Assembly (NCBI GenBank): GCA_030550175.1 | Contig: JAUQPW010000063.1 | Span: 1-33,088 of the forward strand | DNA from: a bacterium | GTDB lineage: Bacteria; Moduliflexota; Moduliflexia; Moduliflexales; JAUQPW01 | Direction of reading: 5' to 3' | Length of the DNA stretch: 33,088 nucleotides | In this document: one piece after another, positions 14,885-23,720 of the stretch | Numbering within the stretch: position 1 is the first letter of the stretch | How the letters are laid out: each line of letters opens with the position of its first letter | Notes under the pieces: model-generated | Databases searched by the model: none | Told to the model about the DNA's origin: nothing | Seen by the model: the letters and a program-made list of their open reading frames with translations, nothing else | Translations under genes and position numbers: made by a program

Positions 14885-16276
14885 TTATCCCGATGTCCGC
14901 TTGATCAAAACATATTCCCTTTCGTCTTTGATGGGCCGATAGTTTTTAAATTTTATTTTTCTTAATAACTTAGCCTGCTGAAGGATCTCGTAATTTTTGA
15001 AGGTATCCAGATCTTTTTTCAGAAGAATAATATACTCAACATCTTTATCATATTCTTTTAATCGACCTTCAGAGAAAGCCTGAGCCCAGCTTGTCGTGTA
15101 TCTATCCAGACCGTATACGGCAAGGTCTCCCTGTTGAAGATTCTTCCAGTAAAGAACCAGTTTTTTAATAGGTTCTCCGGAGAAATAAGAATAAAGTAAA
15201 AAGAGGGTCAAATGCAGGCAAAAAAGACCTATTGTAACCTTTTTCAAGGTGCTGGCAAGGCCGTTCTTATAAAAAAGATAGGCAGATAAAATGGCTAAAA
15301 GGGGAAATAAAACCAATAAATACCTGGCCCTGTGACGCTCAACAAAGAATATAAATACCACCAGAACAGCACAAATATAGGGTAAAAATAAAGTAAATTC
15401 CTTTGGAAATACTGTTCTTTTTTTCAGGTATACATAAGCTGCAACGACTGTAACCGGTAAATAGTATACAATGACCCGGAAGTAATAGGCCATATTTTCA
15501 ATCATGGATTCAAGGTTAGACAGTAAAGATACAGCAGAAGATTCGGTTTTGATTTGTTCGAATAACTCCCGGTAATGATAGGTATAAGCATACAGATACC
15601 AGGGAAAGGCAATAAGCATGAAGGCTAACAGGTTAATTGGATGAATCAAATAAATGAGATATTTTTTATAATTCTCCGGTTTCAAGTAGATCAAATAAAA
15701 AAGCATGGCGAAGAGGGGGAAAATCCCCACAAAACCTTTGGATAAAAAAGCCAGGCCCATGGTTATGTACCCAAGGAAATAATTTATTTTTAACCCCTCC
15801 GGCTGGACCAGGGTTTTATAAAAGTAATACAGGCTTAGGGTGGTAAAAAAAGTTAAAACTAAATCGGTCATGGCCAGTCGAGAATATTCAATAAAAATCG
15901 ACGAGGAGGACAACAGGAGGACGGTCAGGATAGCAAATTCTTGATGGGGGATTATCAACAGTGCGAATTTATAGAGAGTGAACAGGGTTAAACACGCGAT
16001 AACTAAAAATAAAATTCGAGAACTCCAGAGATGAATCCCAAATAATTTATAACTTAATACAACGATCCAATAAGGTAAAATAGGTTTTTGAAACCTTATA
16101 TCTCCAAAATAGGTGGGAAGGAGGTAATTATGGCTTTTTACCATATTTATGGAAGAGGTGATATAAAAGGATTCATCGGTTTCATAGGGAACTGTATTAT
16201 TCAGGATCAATCCTACCAGGATAAAATAAGTTAATAGCCATGCATAGATTGCATAGCTCGTCTTAGTCAGCTTCAT
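14885..16276 (-). CDS. GT39/ArnT-like membrane glycosyltransferase
   Basis: A 463-residue, strongly hydrophobic protein with about ten or more membrane segments. Between the first two helices it has YETDESFYI (Asp34-Glu35), the acidic pair of the first external loop in protein-mannosyltransferase/ArnT enzymes, and then FQKPILPYW, the second conserved motif of the family. A hydrophilic C-terminal domain (about residues 375-463) follows. Such enzymes transfer a sugar from a polyprenyl-phosphate donor to lipid A, protein or other acceptors outside the cytoplasm. The acceptor is unknown. The gene is clearly AT-richer than its neighbours and lies between hyuA and hyuB, so it is probably part of an insertion. 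No clear ribosome binding site is seen. Confidence 0.8.
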   Translation of the reverse strand: MKLTKTSYAIYAWLLTYFILVGLILNNTVPYETDESFYITSSINMVKSHNYLLPTYFGDIRFQKPILPYWIVVLSYKLFGIHLWSSRILFLVIACLTLFTLYKFALLIIPHQEFAILTVLLLSSSSIFIEYSRLAMTDLVLTFFTTLSLYYFYKTLVQPEGLKINYFLGYITMGLAFLSKGFVGIFPLFAMLFYLIYLKPENYKKYLIYLIHPINLLAFMLIAFPWYLYAYTYHYRELFEQIKTESSAVSLLSNLESMIENMAYYFRVIVYYLPVTVVAAYVYLKKRTVFPKEFTLFLPYICAVLVVFIFFVERHRARYLLVLFPLLAILSAYLFYKNGLASTLKKVTIGLFCLHLTLFLLYSYFSGEPIKKLVLYWKNLQQGDLAVYGLDRYTTSWAQAFSEGRLKEYDKDVEYIILLKKDLDTFKNYEILQQAKLLRKIKFKNYRPIKDEREYVLIKRTSG

Positions 16277-16320
16277 AAGCTTTTGGTTTCATAGAGGGTG
16301 AGATATTTTTCTTATATTTT

Positions 16321-16360
16321 CCCCTCACCCCGGTTTCTTTCCCACGGTGTGGAAGAGGGG
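16321..16360. repeat. Degenerate copy of the CCCCTC...GAGGGG hairpin repeat
   Basis: It reads CCCCTCACCCCGG, then TTCCCAC, loop GGT, GTGGAA and GAGGGG. It is the imperfect counterpart of the hairpin at 7078-7104. It lies exactly between the glycosyltransferase and the hyuA stop codon, at one edge of the presumed insertion. Confidence 0.5.
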
Positions 16361-16377
16361 TTAAGATAAGGGCGATT

Positions 16378-18451
16378 TTATATTATTTCCATCAATAGAT
16401 TTCCACCTTCCTCCACGTAAGCCAGGACCCAAGGTTCCAACCAGATGGTTGTATCCGGCTGCTCGATAACGGCAGGACCGGAGAGATGGATGCCCCAGGG
16501 TAGAAGAGAACGTTCATAGACTGGGCATTCTATAAACCGATCTTCCACAAACACAGGCCGGATACCTTTCTGGGCCTCTTTCAGAGAAGTTTTCGGCCTG
16601 GTCAAAAAATCTTTCAGGGACAGATTCGGGCGAATGCCTATGACCGAGGTCCGAAGGTTGAGTAAACGAACAGGGAGGCGTTCCAGGAGCGTTTCCAGTC
16701 CGCCAAAAGCTTCCTCCACCTGTCCATATTGGCGGAGGTAGGCACGGCGGAAATTCTCTGCAATCAAAGAGGAGGAAAGGGGTCCTGCCGGCAAAGACAT
16801 ACGGATAACATGGGTTTGTCCTTCATAAGAGATGTCGGTCTCACGGAGGATATTCAGGTAAATCAGGGGAATTTTTTCTCGCCGGATTAATTTTTCTCCC
16901 CGGTCCAGGTGTTCGGTAAAGATTTGTTCTATTTCTGTCGACTCCAATTCCGAAAGGCGACGGTTAATGGTGGTTACAAAGTCGTGTTGAAGATTGGCAA
17001 TGACACATCCCCAGGCCGAAGTAATCCCGGGATAATAAGGGACCATAGCCCTGGCAACCCCGAGTTCCCGAAGAAGAAAGCTGACCAACAGAGGGCCACC
17101 TCCTCCGAAGGAGAAGAGAACAAAGTCCCGAGGGTCGTAACCGCGGTCGATGGAGATACGCCGGATACTTCCGGAGATTCGATTATTAGCGACGGTAATG
17201 ATAGCCAGAGCGGCTTCCTCTGGAGAGAGGCCCAGGGGCTTTCCAATTTTCTCGGCAATAACGGATCGAGTCCGTATGACATCGAACGAGAACCCTTTCC
17301 TTCGGGCGATGGGATAATCGGGATTGATTCTTCCCAGGATCAGATGGGCATCGGTGACCGTTGGTTCGGTCCCTCCCATCCCATAACACACCGGTCCCGG
17401 CTCTGCTCCTGCACTCTGGGGCCCTACCTGAAGAACTCCCCCCGAATCGATCCGGGCAATGCTCCCTCCTCCCGCTCCGATGGAGTGAATATCGATCATA
17501 GAAACCATGATGGGAATACCAAATTCGAGTTCTATTCCATTTGAGATGGCCGGTTTTCCTCCGACCACCAGGGATACATCGAGGCTGGTACCTCCCATAT
17601 CATAACCAATCAGGTTTTGAAATCCACTTTCTCCGGCAATCCGGGTAACAGCAATGACCCCGGCTGCCGGGCCGGAGAGGATGGTATTTACCGAAAAGTC
17701 TCGAGCCGCTTCCACAGACATCATCCCTCCGTTGGACTGCATAATAAGGAGACTTCCCTTATATCCCCGCTCTTCCAGGCGTTGTTGGAGCTTAGTCAGA
17801 TAGCGACTGACAATGGGCTGAACATAAGCATTTACGACAGCTGTACTGGTTCGCTCAAACTCACGGATAAGGGGAAGAATATCTGCCGAGGCCACGATAA
17901 AGAGGTGGGGCCAGCGCGCTTCAAGAAGGGCTTTGGCTCGCCGCTGATGGACTGGGTTGATATAGGCGTTTAAGAAACTAATCACGATGGCTTCTACACC
18001 GGCATCCACGAGTTTTTCTGCTTCCGCCTTCCGCCAGGACCTCCGCCTCGGCCAGAGGAATAAGAATCTCTCCCTCGGCAGAGATCCGTTCAGAAACTTC
18101 CCTACGCCGATCCCTCGGAATCAAAGGCTCATAAGATCCAGTAAGACCGTAGAGATGAGGCCGGTCCCGACGCCTGAGTTCCAGGATATCCCGAAATCCA
18201 CGGGTCGCTATAAGCCCACAACGTGCACCTCTCCGTTCCAGGATTGCATTGGTAGCTACCGTGGTACCATGAATGATCAGTTCGATAGCCCTGTAATCGA
18301 CCTGGAGCATATCGAGACCTGCCATCAAACCCAGAGAAGGATCTTTGGGAGTGGAAGAAACCTTACCGATCTGTAAGGTATGAAGACTTTCATCCAGAAC
18401 CACCATATCCGTGAAAGTCCCACCAATATCTATCCCTACCAGCTTGGCCAT
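16378..18451 (-). pseudogene. hyuA: Hydantoinase A / 5-oxoprolinase subunit A family, split by a 7-bp duplication
   Basis: The N-terminal part begins MAKLVGIDIGGTFTDMV, the ATPase-fold phosphate-binding start of HyuA, and includes HGTTVATNAILERRGA. The C-terminal part (from 18009) carries FLNAYINPVHQRRA, GYDMGGTSLDVSLV, GAGGGSIARID and FGGGGPL. They join when one copy of the duplicated heptamer TTCCGCC (18022-18028 and 18029-18035) is removed: LAEAEVLAEAEKLVDAGVEA. The true start is the ATG at 18451, preceded by AAGGAGGT. An upstream GTG at 18478 lies before that site. The gene follows the ThuA-like gene closely. As it stands the product is truncated after about 157 residues unless slippage or reversion restores it. 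Confidence 0.82.
18022..18035. repeat. Perfect 7-bp tandem duplication causing the hyuA frameshift
   Basis: TTCCGCCTTCCGCC on the plus strand. One unit too many shifts the hyuA frame, and deleting one restores the family consensus across the site. Such short tandem copies can revert by replication slippage. Confidence 0.85.
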
Positions 18452-18487
18452 AAAATAATCCGGACCTCCTTTGTCCACTAAACTACT

Positions 18488-19147
18488 TTATTCCATCATC
18501 TGACCTGCCCAACAAATACCTCCCCCTATATGGCTTAAAAAAAGCGGTTCCCTGTAGGTTTCCCGGGTATGTCCCATCGCTGTATACCAGGCCCGCCCCC
18601 CATCATACTCGTGATACCAGGAAATGGGATGGCTTTCTCCCCTATTACCCCCGGAATAGGTCGTTTCGTCTATCTGGATGAGTACTTTTACCTGAGGACT
18701 GGGATCATGGCGAAAATTATACCATTCATCGTTCCGGATCCACTCCGAGGGTAATTGCCGAGTAGATAGATGGGTCGAATCCACCACCTTAAGAGTCGCC
18801 GGCTGAACGGCTGGATGATTTTTAAAGTAAGTTCCAACAAGTCGGCCATACCAGGGCCAGTCATATTCTGTATCCGTCGCCGAGTGGATCCCAACAAAAC
18901 CTCTTCCCTTCTGAATAAACCTCTCAAAGGCTGCCTGCTGTTCCGGATTTAGAACATCCCCCGTTGTATTTAAAAATACAACCGCCTGGTACGCTGCCAA
19001 ATCATTATCGGTAAAAACCGCCGCATCCTCTGTGGCTTCGACCTGAAAATGATGCTGGTTACCTAAAGACCGAATCGCTGCAATTCCATCAGGAATCGAT
19101 TCGTGGCGAAATCCGGCTGTTTTAGTAAAAATTAAGATTTTCCTCAT
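18488..19147 (-). CDS. ThuA-like domain protein
   Basis: A 219-residue protein with the ThuA-like (class I glutamine amidotransferase-like) fold. It starts RKILIFTKTAGFRHESIPDG and has YQAVVFLNTTGDVLN, GRGFVGIHSATDTEYDWPWY, NDEWYNF, HPISWYHEYDGGRAWYTAMGH and ETYREPLFLSHIGGGI, all in family order and at full length. ThuA was named from a trehalose utilisation locus, and these proteins are usually linked to sugar or keto-sugar metabolism without a proven reaction. It is the first gene of the presumed ThuA/hyuA/hyuB/PQQ dehydrogenase operon. Its start is poorly supported, because AAAGGAG lies about 20 bases upstream. Confidence 0.85.
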   Translation of the reverse strand: MRKILIFTKTAGFRHESIPDGIAAIRSLGNQHHFQVEATEDAAVFTDNDLAAYQAVVFLNTTGDVLNPEQQAAFERFIQKGRGFVGIHSATDTEYDWPWYGRLVGTYFKNHPAVQPATLKVVDSTHLSTRQLPSEWIRNDEWYNFRHDPSPQVKVLIQIDETTYSGGNRGESHPISWYHEYDGGRAWYTAMGHTRETYREPLFLSHIGGGICWAGQMME

Positions 19148-19444
19148 ACTGGCTTATGGATTTATCATCTCCTTTAACGTTTGAAAAGCTACCCGGTAAT
19201 AAACCAGGGTATTAAATAACTCCTATCTTGAATCTCTCAAGAGATTATATTCACCAGAATCGGCCGAGGCAATAAAAAAATCTACCCGAAAAACTTCCTA
19301 TCTGGAATAAGCGTCATGTGAAAATTTTCTTTCTTTGGAGTCAGAGGATCGTTACATTGATATAAGCAGGGGTTCATGTTTTCATTTATTCTTTGAAATT
19401 TTTTAAGTCGATCTGGAAATATCCAGAAAGGAGGCCTATACGAA

Positions 19445-19939
19445 ATGACAGGATCGGAACAGAAGGTTATTGAAGCTTTAAATAAAATTGGAATTCCTTA
19501 CGAAACGATTCAGATTGATCCGGAATTTGCCGATACGGCAGCCTTTTGCAAAAAGTACGGCTATCCCGTTGAGCGCTCCTGCAATACCATCATTGTTACT
19601 TCTAAGAGAGGACCCAAAAAGTATGTAGCTTGTGTGGTTTTAGCCAACACCCGGCTGGATGTAAATAATCGGGTTAAGAATCTTATGGGCGTTTCCAAAG
19701 CTTCGTTTGCCTCTCCCGAGGAGATGATAACTCTTACCGGTATGCAGGTAGGTGGCGTAACCCCTTTTTCACTACCTAAGGATTTACCGCTTTATGTCGA
19801 TGAACGAATCATGGGTTTAGAGTGGATCATCTTAGGAGGTGGAGGCCGTTCGTTGAAGATCAAAATCTCGCCCAGGGTCTTTACAGAATTGGGGGCCGAA
19901 ATTATTTCAGGTCTGGCCTTAGAACAAAAAGAAACCTAG
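19445..19939 (+). CDS. YbaK/EbsC-family aminoacyl-tRNA deacylase
   Basis: A 164-residue protein with the YbaK fold throughout: VERSCNTIIVTSKRGPKKYVACVV, the RLDVN segment, then TGMQVGGVTPFSLP and ILGGGGRSLKIKISP. YbaK-type proteins hydrolyse mischarged tRNA such as Cys-tRNA(Pro), or free-standing relatives clear other mischarged species. Which substrate applies is not decidable here. AAAGGAGG lies 10 bases before the ATG. It is a single gene, divergent from the ThuA-like gene and convergent with msrB. Confidence 0.88.
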   Translation: MTGSEQKVIEALNKIGIPYETIQIDPEFADTAAFCKKYGYPVERSCNTIIVTSKRGPKKYVACVVLANTRLDVNNRVKNLMGVSKASFASPEEMITLTGMQVGGVTPFSLPKDLPLYVDERIMGLEWIILGGGGRSLKIKISPRVFTELGAEIISGLALEQKET

Positions 19940-20004
19940 AAGGATTTTTACCGGGATTCCTTTCCAGAAGGGTGCAAAATCTTCCCAGGTTCAACGGGAG
20001 GTAT

Positions 20005-20029
20005 AGGAGCAGGCTTGAAACCTGCTCCT
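20005..20029. repeat. Hairpin, 9-bp stem
   Basis: AGGAGCAGG, loop CTTGAAA, CCTGCTCCT, in the gap between ybaK and msrB. No U-run follows, so it is more like an intergenic repeat than a terminator. Confidence 0.45.
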
Positions 20030-20101
20030 CCGGCAAACTCACTATATACCTGGAAAGATCTTTTACCAGGCCATATCGGTAAATTTCAGGGATAGAGTTA
20101 G

Positions 20102-20124
20102 AGGGCGAAATATTGCTTCGCCCT
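20102..20124. terminator. Possible bidirectional terminator hairpin between ybaK-type gene and msrB
   Basis: AGGGCGAA, 7-nt loop, TTCGCCCT, placed 17 bases past the msrB stop and between two convergent genes. Only a weak T-run (TTTT at 20131-20134) follows on the plus strand. Confidence 0.4.
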
Positions 20125-20140
20125 GTAAGGTTTTACCCTC

Positions 20141-20647
20141 TTAATTATTAATTTCCGTTTGATCGGGGATAAATTTGAGAGCTACCCCGTTATTGCACCA
20201 TCGCTGGCCCGTCGGGGGAGGACCATCGTTAAAGACATGGCCTTGATGACCTCCACATCGAGCACAATGATACTCCGTACGGGGGAAAATCAGCTTAAAA
20301 TCTCTTTTAGTTTCCAGGTGGCCTTCGATAGAAGTAAAGAAACTCGGCCAACCCGTACCACTATCAAATTTCATCTCCGAGGTGAACAAAGGAAGCCCGC
20401 ATCCTGCACAAACGTACAAGCCCTTTCTTTTCTCGGTATTAAGAGGACTAGAAAAGGGACGCTCGGTCCCTTCCTCACGTAAAACATAATATTGTTCCGG
20501 CGTTAGAATTTTTTTCCATTCTTCATTGGATTTTTGAATTTTTTCGATTTTATCGGCCATAACTTTACGATCTCCCACAAGGTTTGCAAGAATCAAAGGG
20601 GAAGTTGCAAGACTCAGAAAACCGAGGATAAAATGGCGTCGATTCAT
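20141..20647 (-). CDS. msrB: Peptide-methionine (R)-S-oxide reductase MsrB, exported
   Basis: A 168-residue protein. The MsrB domain (about residues 42-163) has the structural zinc cysteines in two pairs (C80/C83 in CAGC, C128/C131 in CARC), the substrate-binding FDSGTGWPSFF segment, GHVFNDGPPPTGQRW, and the catalytic Cys151 in RWCNNGVALKF. It repairs methionine-R-sulfoxide in proteins. The N-terminus MNRRHFILGFLSLATSPLIL is a twin-arginine-like or Sec signal with a hydrophobic core, so the enzyme probably protects periplasmic proteins, unlike the usual cytosolic form. It is a single gene. AGGAAGAG lies somewhat far from the ATG. Confidence 0.92.
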   Translation of the reverse strand: MNRRHFILGFLSLATSPLILANLVGDRKVMADKIEKIQKSNEEWKKILTPEQYYVLREEGTERPFSSPLNTEKRKGLYVCAGCGLPLFTSEMKFDSGTGWPSFFTSIEGHLETKRDFKLIFPRTEYHCARCGGHQGHVFNDGPPPTGQRWCNNGVALKFIPDQTEINN

Positions 20648-20866
20648 GGATCATATTTTCACTCTTCCTACGGCTGGTCGCTCAAAGCGAGGCGCAGGAT
20701 TTTCTGTACCTGGTTTATAAACCGTCATTGTTATCATTCTTGGGTCTAAGACCTTCAAAAATCATATTACACCCAAGTTTGGAATTTAGGTATGTCTTTT
20801 TAGGATTTTAGCAGGGTATTAACCTATTCCTAAATCCCATTCCAGTTTCCTACTTACTTAAAAAGC

Positions 20867-21034
20867 TTACTTGACAATATGCTTAGGCGTAATAGGCGTT
20901 CCACAAGATTCACAGGGAATTGTATCCTGGATTTTGCTTTTTGGAACAGTTTGAGTCCGATGGCACTTGGGACATCGTCGTGTTTGTACTCTGGCGGTGG
21001 TATGGGCTATAATCCATTGAAATAAGGGGTTCAT
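20867..21034 (-). CDS. Small zinc-ribbon protein, 55 residues
   Basis: Starts MNPLFQWIIAHTTARVQTRR, followed by CPKC, a 16-residue spacer and CESC, then ITPKHIVK and TAA. The two CxxC pairs make a compact zinc ribbon. The start is strongly supported: AAGGAGG lies 6 bases before the ATG and is formed by the last codons of the upstream antiporter gene, whose stop is only one base away, so the two genes are translationally linked. I do not recognise a named family. A small zinc ribbon next to a cation/proton antiporter could be a regulator or accessory factor, but that is speculation. Confidence 0.8.
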   Translation of the reverse strand: MNPLFQWIIAHTTARVQTRRCPKCHRTQTVPKSKIQDTIPCESCGTPITPKHIVK

Positions 21035-21035
21035 A

Positions 21036-23039
21036 TTATCCTCCTTGATTTGGACCTTCTTGAAAAAAATTGGCTGCGGCGGTGAGCTGATCGGGGCGTC
21101 CCAGAAGCAGGACCAGATCTCCTTCCTGGAAGATATCCCGGGAAGTTGGATTTACCAGGATATCCCCATTTTGATGCTGAATGGCTATGACGGTTGCTCC
21201 GGTTTTTTCTCTCAGTCCGGAATCTTTAAGTCGCTTACCGATTAAAGGGCTTCCGGGCTTAATCCGGTAAACCTCCAGAGAGAGATCACTCAGAAAGCGA
21301 TGTAATCCTTCACCCGGCCGATGGGCTTCATAGAGGGATCGGAACATTTCGTATCCATCCCGGCGTATCTCCTGGATACAATGCTCGATGACATCCCGGG
21401 GTACGAGGTATTTTTGCAAGACTCGGGTGAAAATTTCAACGGAGGTTTCAAATTCTTCCGGGATGACTTCCTGGGCACCGAGGGCAAACAAAGGTTCCAT
21501 TTCCTGTAAATATCGGCTTCGTACAATGATATGCACCCCGGGATTAAGCCGTCTGGCCAGGTCGGTACTCCGTCGGGTGGCCGAAGCATCGGAGATTGCA
21601 ATTACAACAACCCTGGCCTTCTCAATTCCGGCACGCTGGAGAATTTCCGGGTTTGTGGCATCCCCGAATAGGATGGGAACTCCCTTTTTACGTTCGACCC
21701 TCACGATTTCCGGGTTCATTTCGATAACCGTATAAGGAATTCCGGCGTATTTCAGAACCCGGGCCAGGTTACGACCGTTTACACCGTAACCGATGATAAT
21801 GACATGATCTTCCAGAGGCTGACGGGTACTCCCATCCGCCGTTGCTATCTCTCGACTGACAAGCCAGTGCTTTGGAACCCGATTTTCCAGCCAGATCGCT
21901 AGTCGAAATCCGAGTTTATAGAGTCCTGGGGTCATGGCCATGGTCCCTACCGCAACGGCCAGAAAGAGTTGATTCAAACGGGCATCAAGAAGACCTGCCT
22001 GAGCGCCTATCCTGGATAAGACAAAGGAGAACTCCCCGATCTGCGCAAGCAAGAAACCTGTTATTACCGCAACTCTTAGAGATTGTCCCAAAAGAAAGGC
22101 CACTCCACCCGTTACCACCGTTTTTACGGCTATAACAGTCAACAGATCTGCCATAAAAAGGGAGGGGGCCGACAGGAGGGTTCGAACATCAAAGAGCATT
22201 CCCATGGAGATAAAAAATAGACTGTTAAAAACTTCGCGGAAGGGAAGTACCTCGGCAAGGGCTTGATGGCTGTACTCGGATTCAGAGATGACAAGTCCGG
22301 CAATGAAGGCTCCCAGGGCCAGAGAAAGACCAACCTTCGCGGTTGCCCAGGCAGTACCCAAGCAAAGGAAAATAATAGTTAAAAGAAAGATCTCTCGCTT
22401 TCGGGTATTAACGGCTTGGTGCAAAAGCCAGGGAATCAGGTACCTGGCAGCCAGGATGGTGACCCCGATAAACAGAAGGGCCTTTCCTACAACCCAGGGA
22501 ATACTCGTCATATCTCCGCCCTGTCCGCCGAGAAAGGGAGTCAGTAACATCATGGGAACAATACAAAGATCTTGAAAGATAAGAATGCCCAGAGAAGCTT
22601 TGCCGTGCGGACTGTCCAGTTCACCATGATCGGATAGAAGACGCAGGACAATGGCGGTACTACTGAGAGAAACCAACATACCAAGAAACGTCGCCGTCGC
22701 CCAGGAAATATGAAGGGCCGGCGCAAAGATCATAATCAATGCGATGGTAAGGGAAACTTGAAGCCCGCCTCCGAAAAGAAGGAATGTCCGCAGGTGTACC
22801 AATTGCTGGATGGAGAATTCAACCCCTACCGTGAAAAGGAGAAGAATAACCCCGATTTCGGCCAGAGCCTCAACCTGGTGAATACCCTGGATGAGCCTAA
22901 GCCCATAAGGTCCACAGATGGTCCCCGTAATTAAGAATCCTACAATGGGAGGAAGATTAGCCTGATGAAAGGCTACCACCGTCAGGACACTGAGACCAAA
23001 TAAGGTCAAGAGATCTTGAAGAAAAGCTAACTCAGGCAT
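21036..23039 (-). CDS. CPA2-family cation:proton antiporter with RCK domains (KefB/YbaL-like)
   Basis: A 667-residue protein. Residues 1-385 form the membrane Na/H-exchanger domain with about 12 helices and the conserved FQD motif (Asp157). A cytosolic RCK_N (TrkA-N) domain follows from ~411 with the dinucleotide motif GYGVNG (417-422) and FGDATNPEIL, then an RCK_C (TrkA-C) domain at about 575-655 (EVYRIKPGSPLIGKRL, then FQEGDLVLLLG). The protein exchanges K+ or Na+ for protons across the inner membrane under nucleotide control. Glutathione gating as in KefC cannot be inferred. It is followed after one base by the zinc-ribbon gene. No strong ribosome binding site precedes the ATG. Confidence 0.88.
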   Translation of the reverse strand: MPELAFLQDLLTLFGLSVLTVVAFHQANLPPIVGFLITGTICGPYGLRLIQGIHQVEALAEIGVILLLFTVGVEFSIQQLVHLRTFLLFGGGLQVSLTIALIMIFAPALHISWATATFLGMLVSLSSTAIVLRLLSDHGELDSPHGKASLGILIFQDLCIVPMMLLTPFLGGQGGDMTSIPWVVGKALLFIGVTILAARYLIPWLLHQAVNTRKREIFLLTIIFLCLGTAWATAKVGLSLALGAFIAGLVISESEYSHQALAEVLPFREVFNSLFFISMGMLFDVRTLLSAPSLFMADLLTVIAVKTVVTGGVAFLLGQSLRVAVITGFLLAQIGEFSFVLSRIGAQAGLLDARLNQLFLAVAVGTMAMTPGLYKLGFRLAIWLENRVPKHWLVSREIATADGSTRQPLEDHVIIIGYGVNGRNLARVLKYAGIPYTVIEMNPEIVRVERKKGVPILFGDATNPEILQRAGIEKARVVVIAISDASATRRSTDLARRLNPGVHIIVRSRYLQEMEPLFALGAQEVIPEEFETSVEIFTRVLQKYLVPRDVIEHCIQEIRRDGYEMFRSLYEAHRPGEGLHRFLSDLSLEVYRIKPGSPLIGKRLKDSGLREKTGATVIAIQHQNGDILVNPTSRDIFQEGDLVLLLGRPDQLTAAANFFQEGPNQGG

Positions 23040-23255
23040 CTGGTTTTAGGATTTTTATGGGATAAATCTTCTGTTATTCTACCCAGGCTATAGACTTATT
23101 AGCTAAATCGAGCGACTTAGAGTAGGGCGAATTAATTTTTTATTAAATCCTTCCCCCGATAGGGGCTTAAAGGGTTAGAGAGAACTCGATCGGAATTGTG
23201 AATTGATGTAATCAGAAGGATAAAAACGGACCGAACCCGAAATAGGACTTTCCTT

Positions 23256-23534
23256 TTATTCTGAAAGGATCTGTCGGAGCTGATCAACGGTATAAATTTT
23301 TCCTTCCAGCAGCCGATAGCTTTCAGATAATTGCGAGAAAGGAAAGTCCACTAAGACTTCATAGATACTGTTATTTAATTCCGGATAGCTTTCCAAAACG
23401 GCCTTGATACAACCCTTTGCATCTGGATTTCCTTCTGTATCGACTACATAGACTTCGTTGCTTCCGTCAAAGATTCCATGGAAGTTAAGAATGGCCAGGT
23501 CTTTTAAAACTTCTTCCTTTTTGAGTACCCTCAT
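23256..23534 (-). CDS. Conserved-looking small protein of unknown function (92 residues)
   Basis: From Met at 23534 the protein reads MRVLKKEEVLKDLAILNFHG and ends VDQLRQILSE. AAAGG lies 6 bases before this ATG, and a promoter is predicted at 23617-23645, so I prefer it over the upstream Met at 23585. It is soluble and acidic, with alternating strands and helices (EVYVVDTEGNPDAKGCIKAV) and no Cys-pair, membrane segment or helix-turn-helix. I do not recognise the family. It is divergent from argS. Confidence 0.6.
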   Translation of the reverse strand: MRVLKKEEVLKDLAILNFHGIFDGSNEVYVVDTEGNPDAKGCIKAVLESYPELNNSIYEVLVDFPFSQLSESYRLLEGKIYTVDQLRQILSE

Positions 23535-23616
23535 AAGAGCCTTTCTATTTCTTAAAAAAATAAGTAAAAAGAAGCTTGAATTCAATTAGCCAGTGAAACG
23601 ATTATGTCTGTAACAT

Positions 23617-23645
23617 ATCCTAAAACAGATTGGAAAGGATGTCAA
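23617..23645 (-). promoter_or_regulatory. Predicted sigma-70 promoter for the 92-residue protein
   Basis: On the minus strand there is TTGACA (23640-23645), a 17-base spacer and TAGGAT (23617-23622, 4 of 6), about 80 bases before the preferred start at 23534. Confidence 0.5.
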
Positions 23646-23683
23646 CAGAGGTTGCGTAAATTCACAAATGTTCTGTTTCCTTC

Positions 23684-23712
23684 TTGACAGAACCCTTGGG
23701 GTGTGCTAGTAA
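23684..23712 (+). promoter_or_regulatory. Predicted promoter of argS, giving an almost leaderless mRNA
   Basis: TTGACA (23684-23689), a 17-base spacer, then TAGTAA (23707-23712, weak). The expected transcription start falls at about 23719, just before the ATG at 23721. A 7-bp inverted repeat (GTTCTGT 23670-23676, ACAGAAC 23687-23693) overlaps the -35 box and could be an operator. Confidence 0.4.
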
Positions 23713-23720
23713 AAAGCCAT

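Noticed and set aside
23703..23720. GTG start of argS at 23703
   Set aside because: It falls inside the predicted promoter spacer and adds six residues not typical of the family N-terminus. The ATG at 23721 is more likely.
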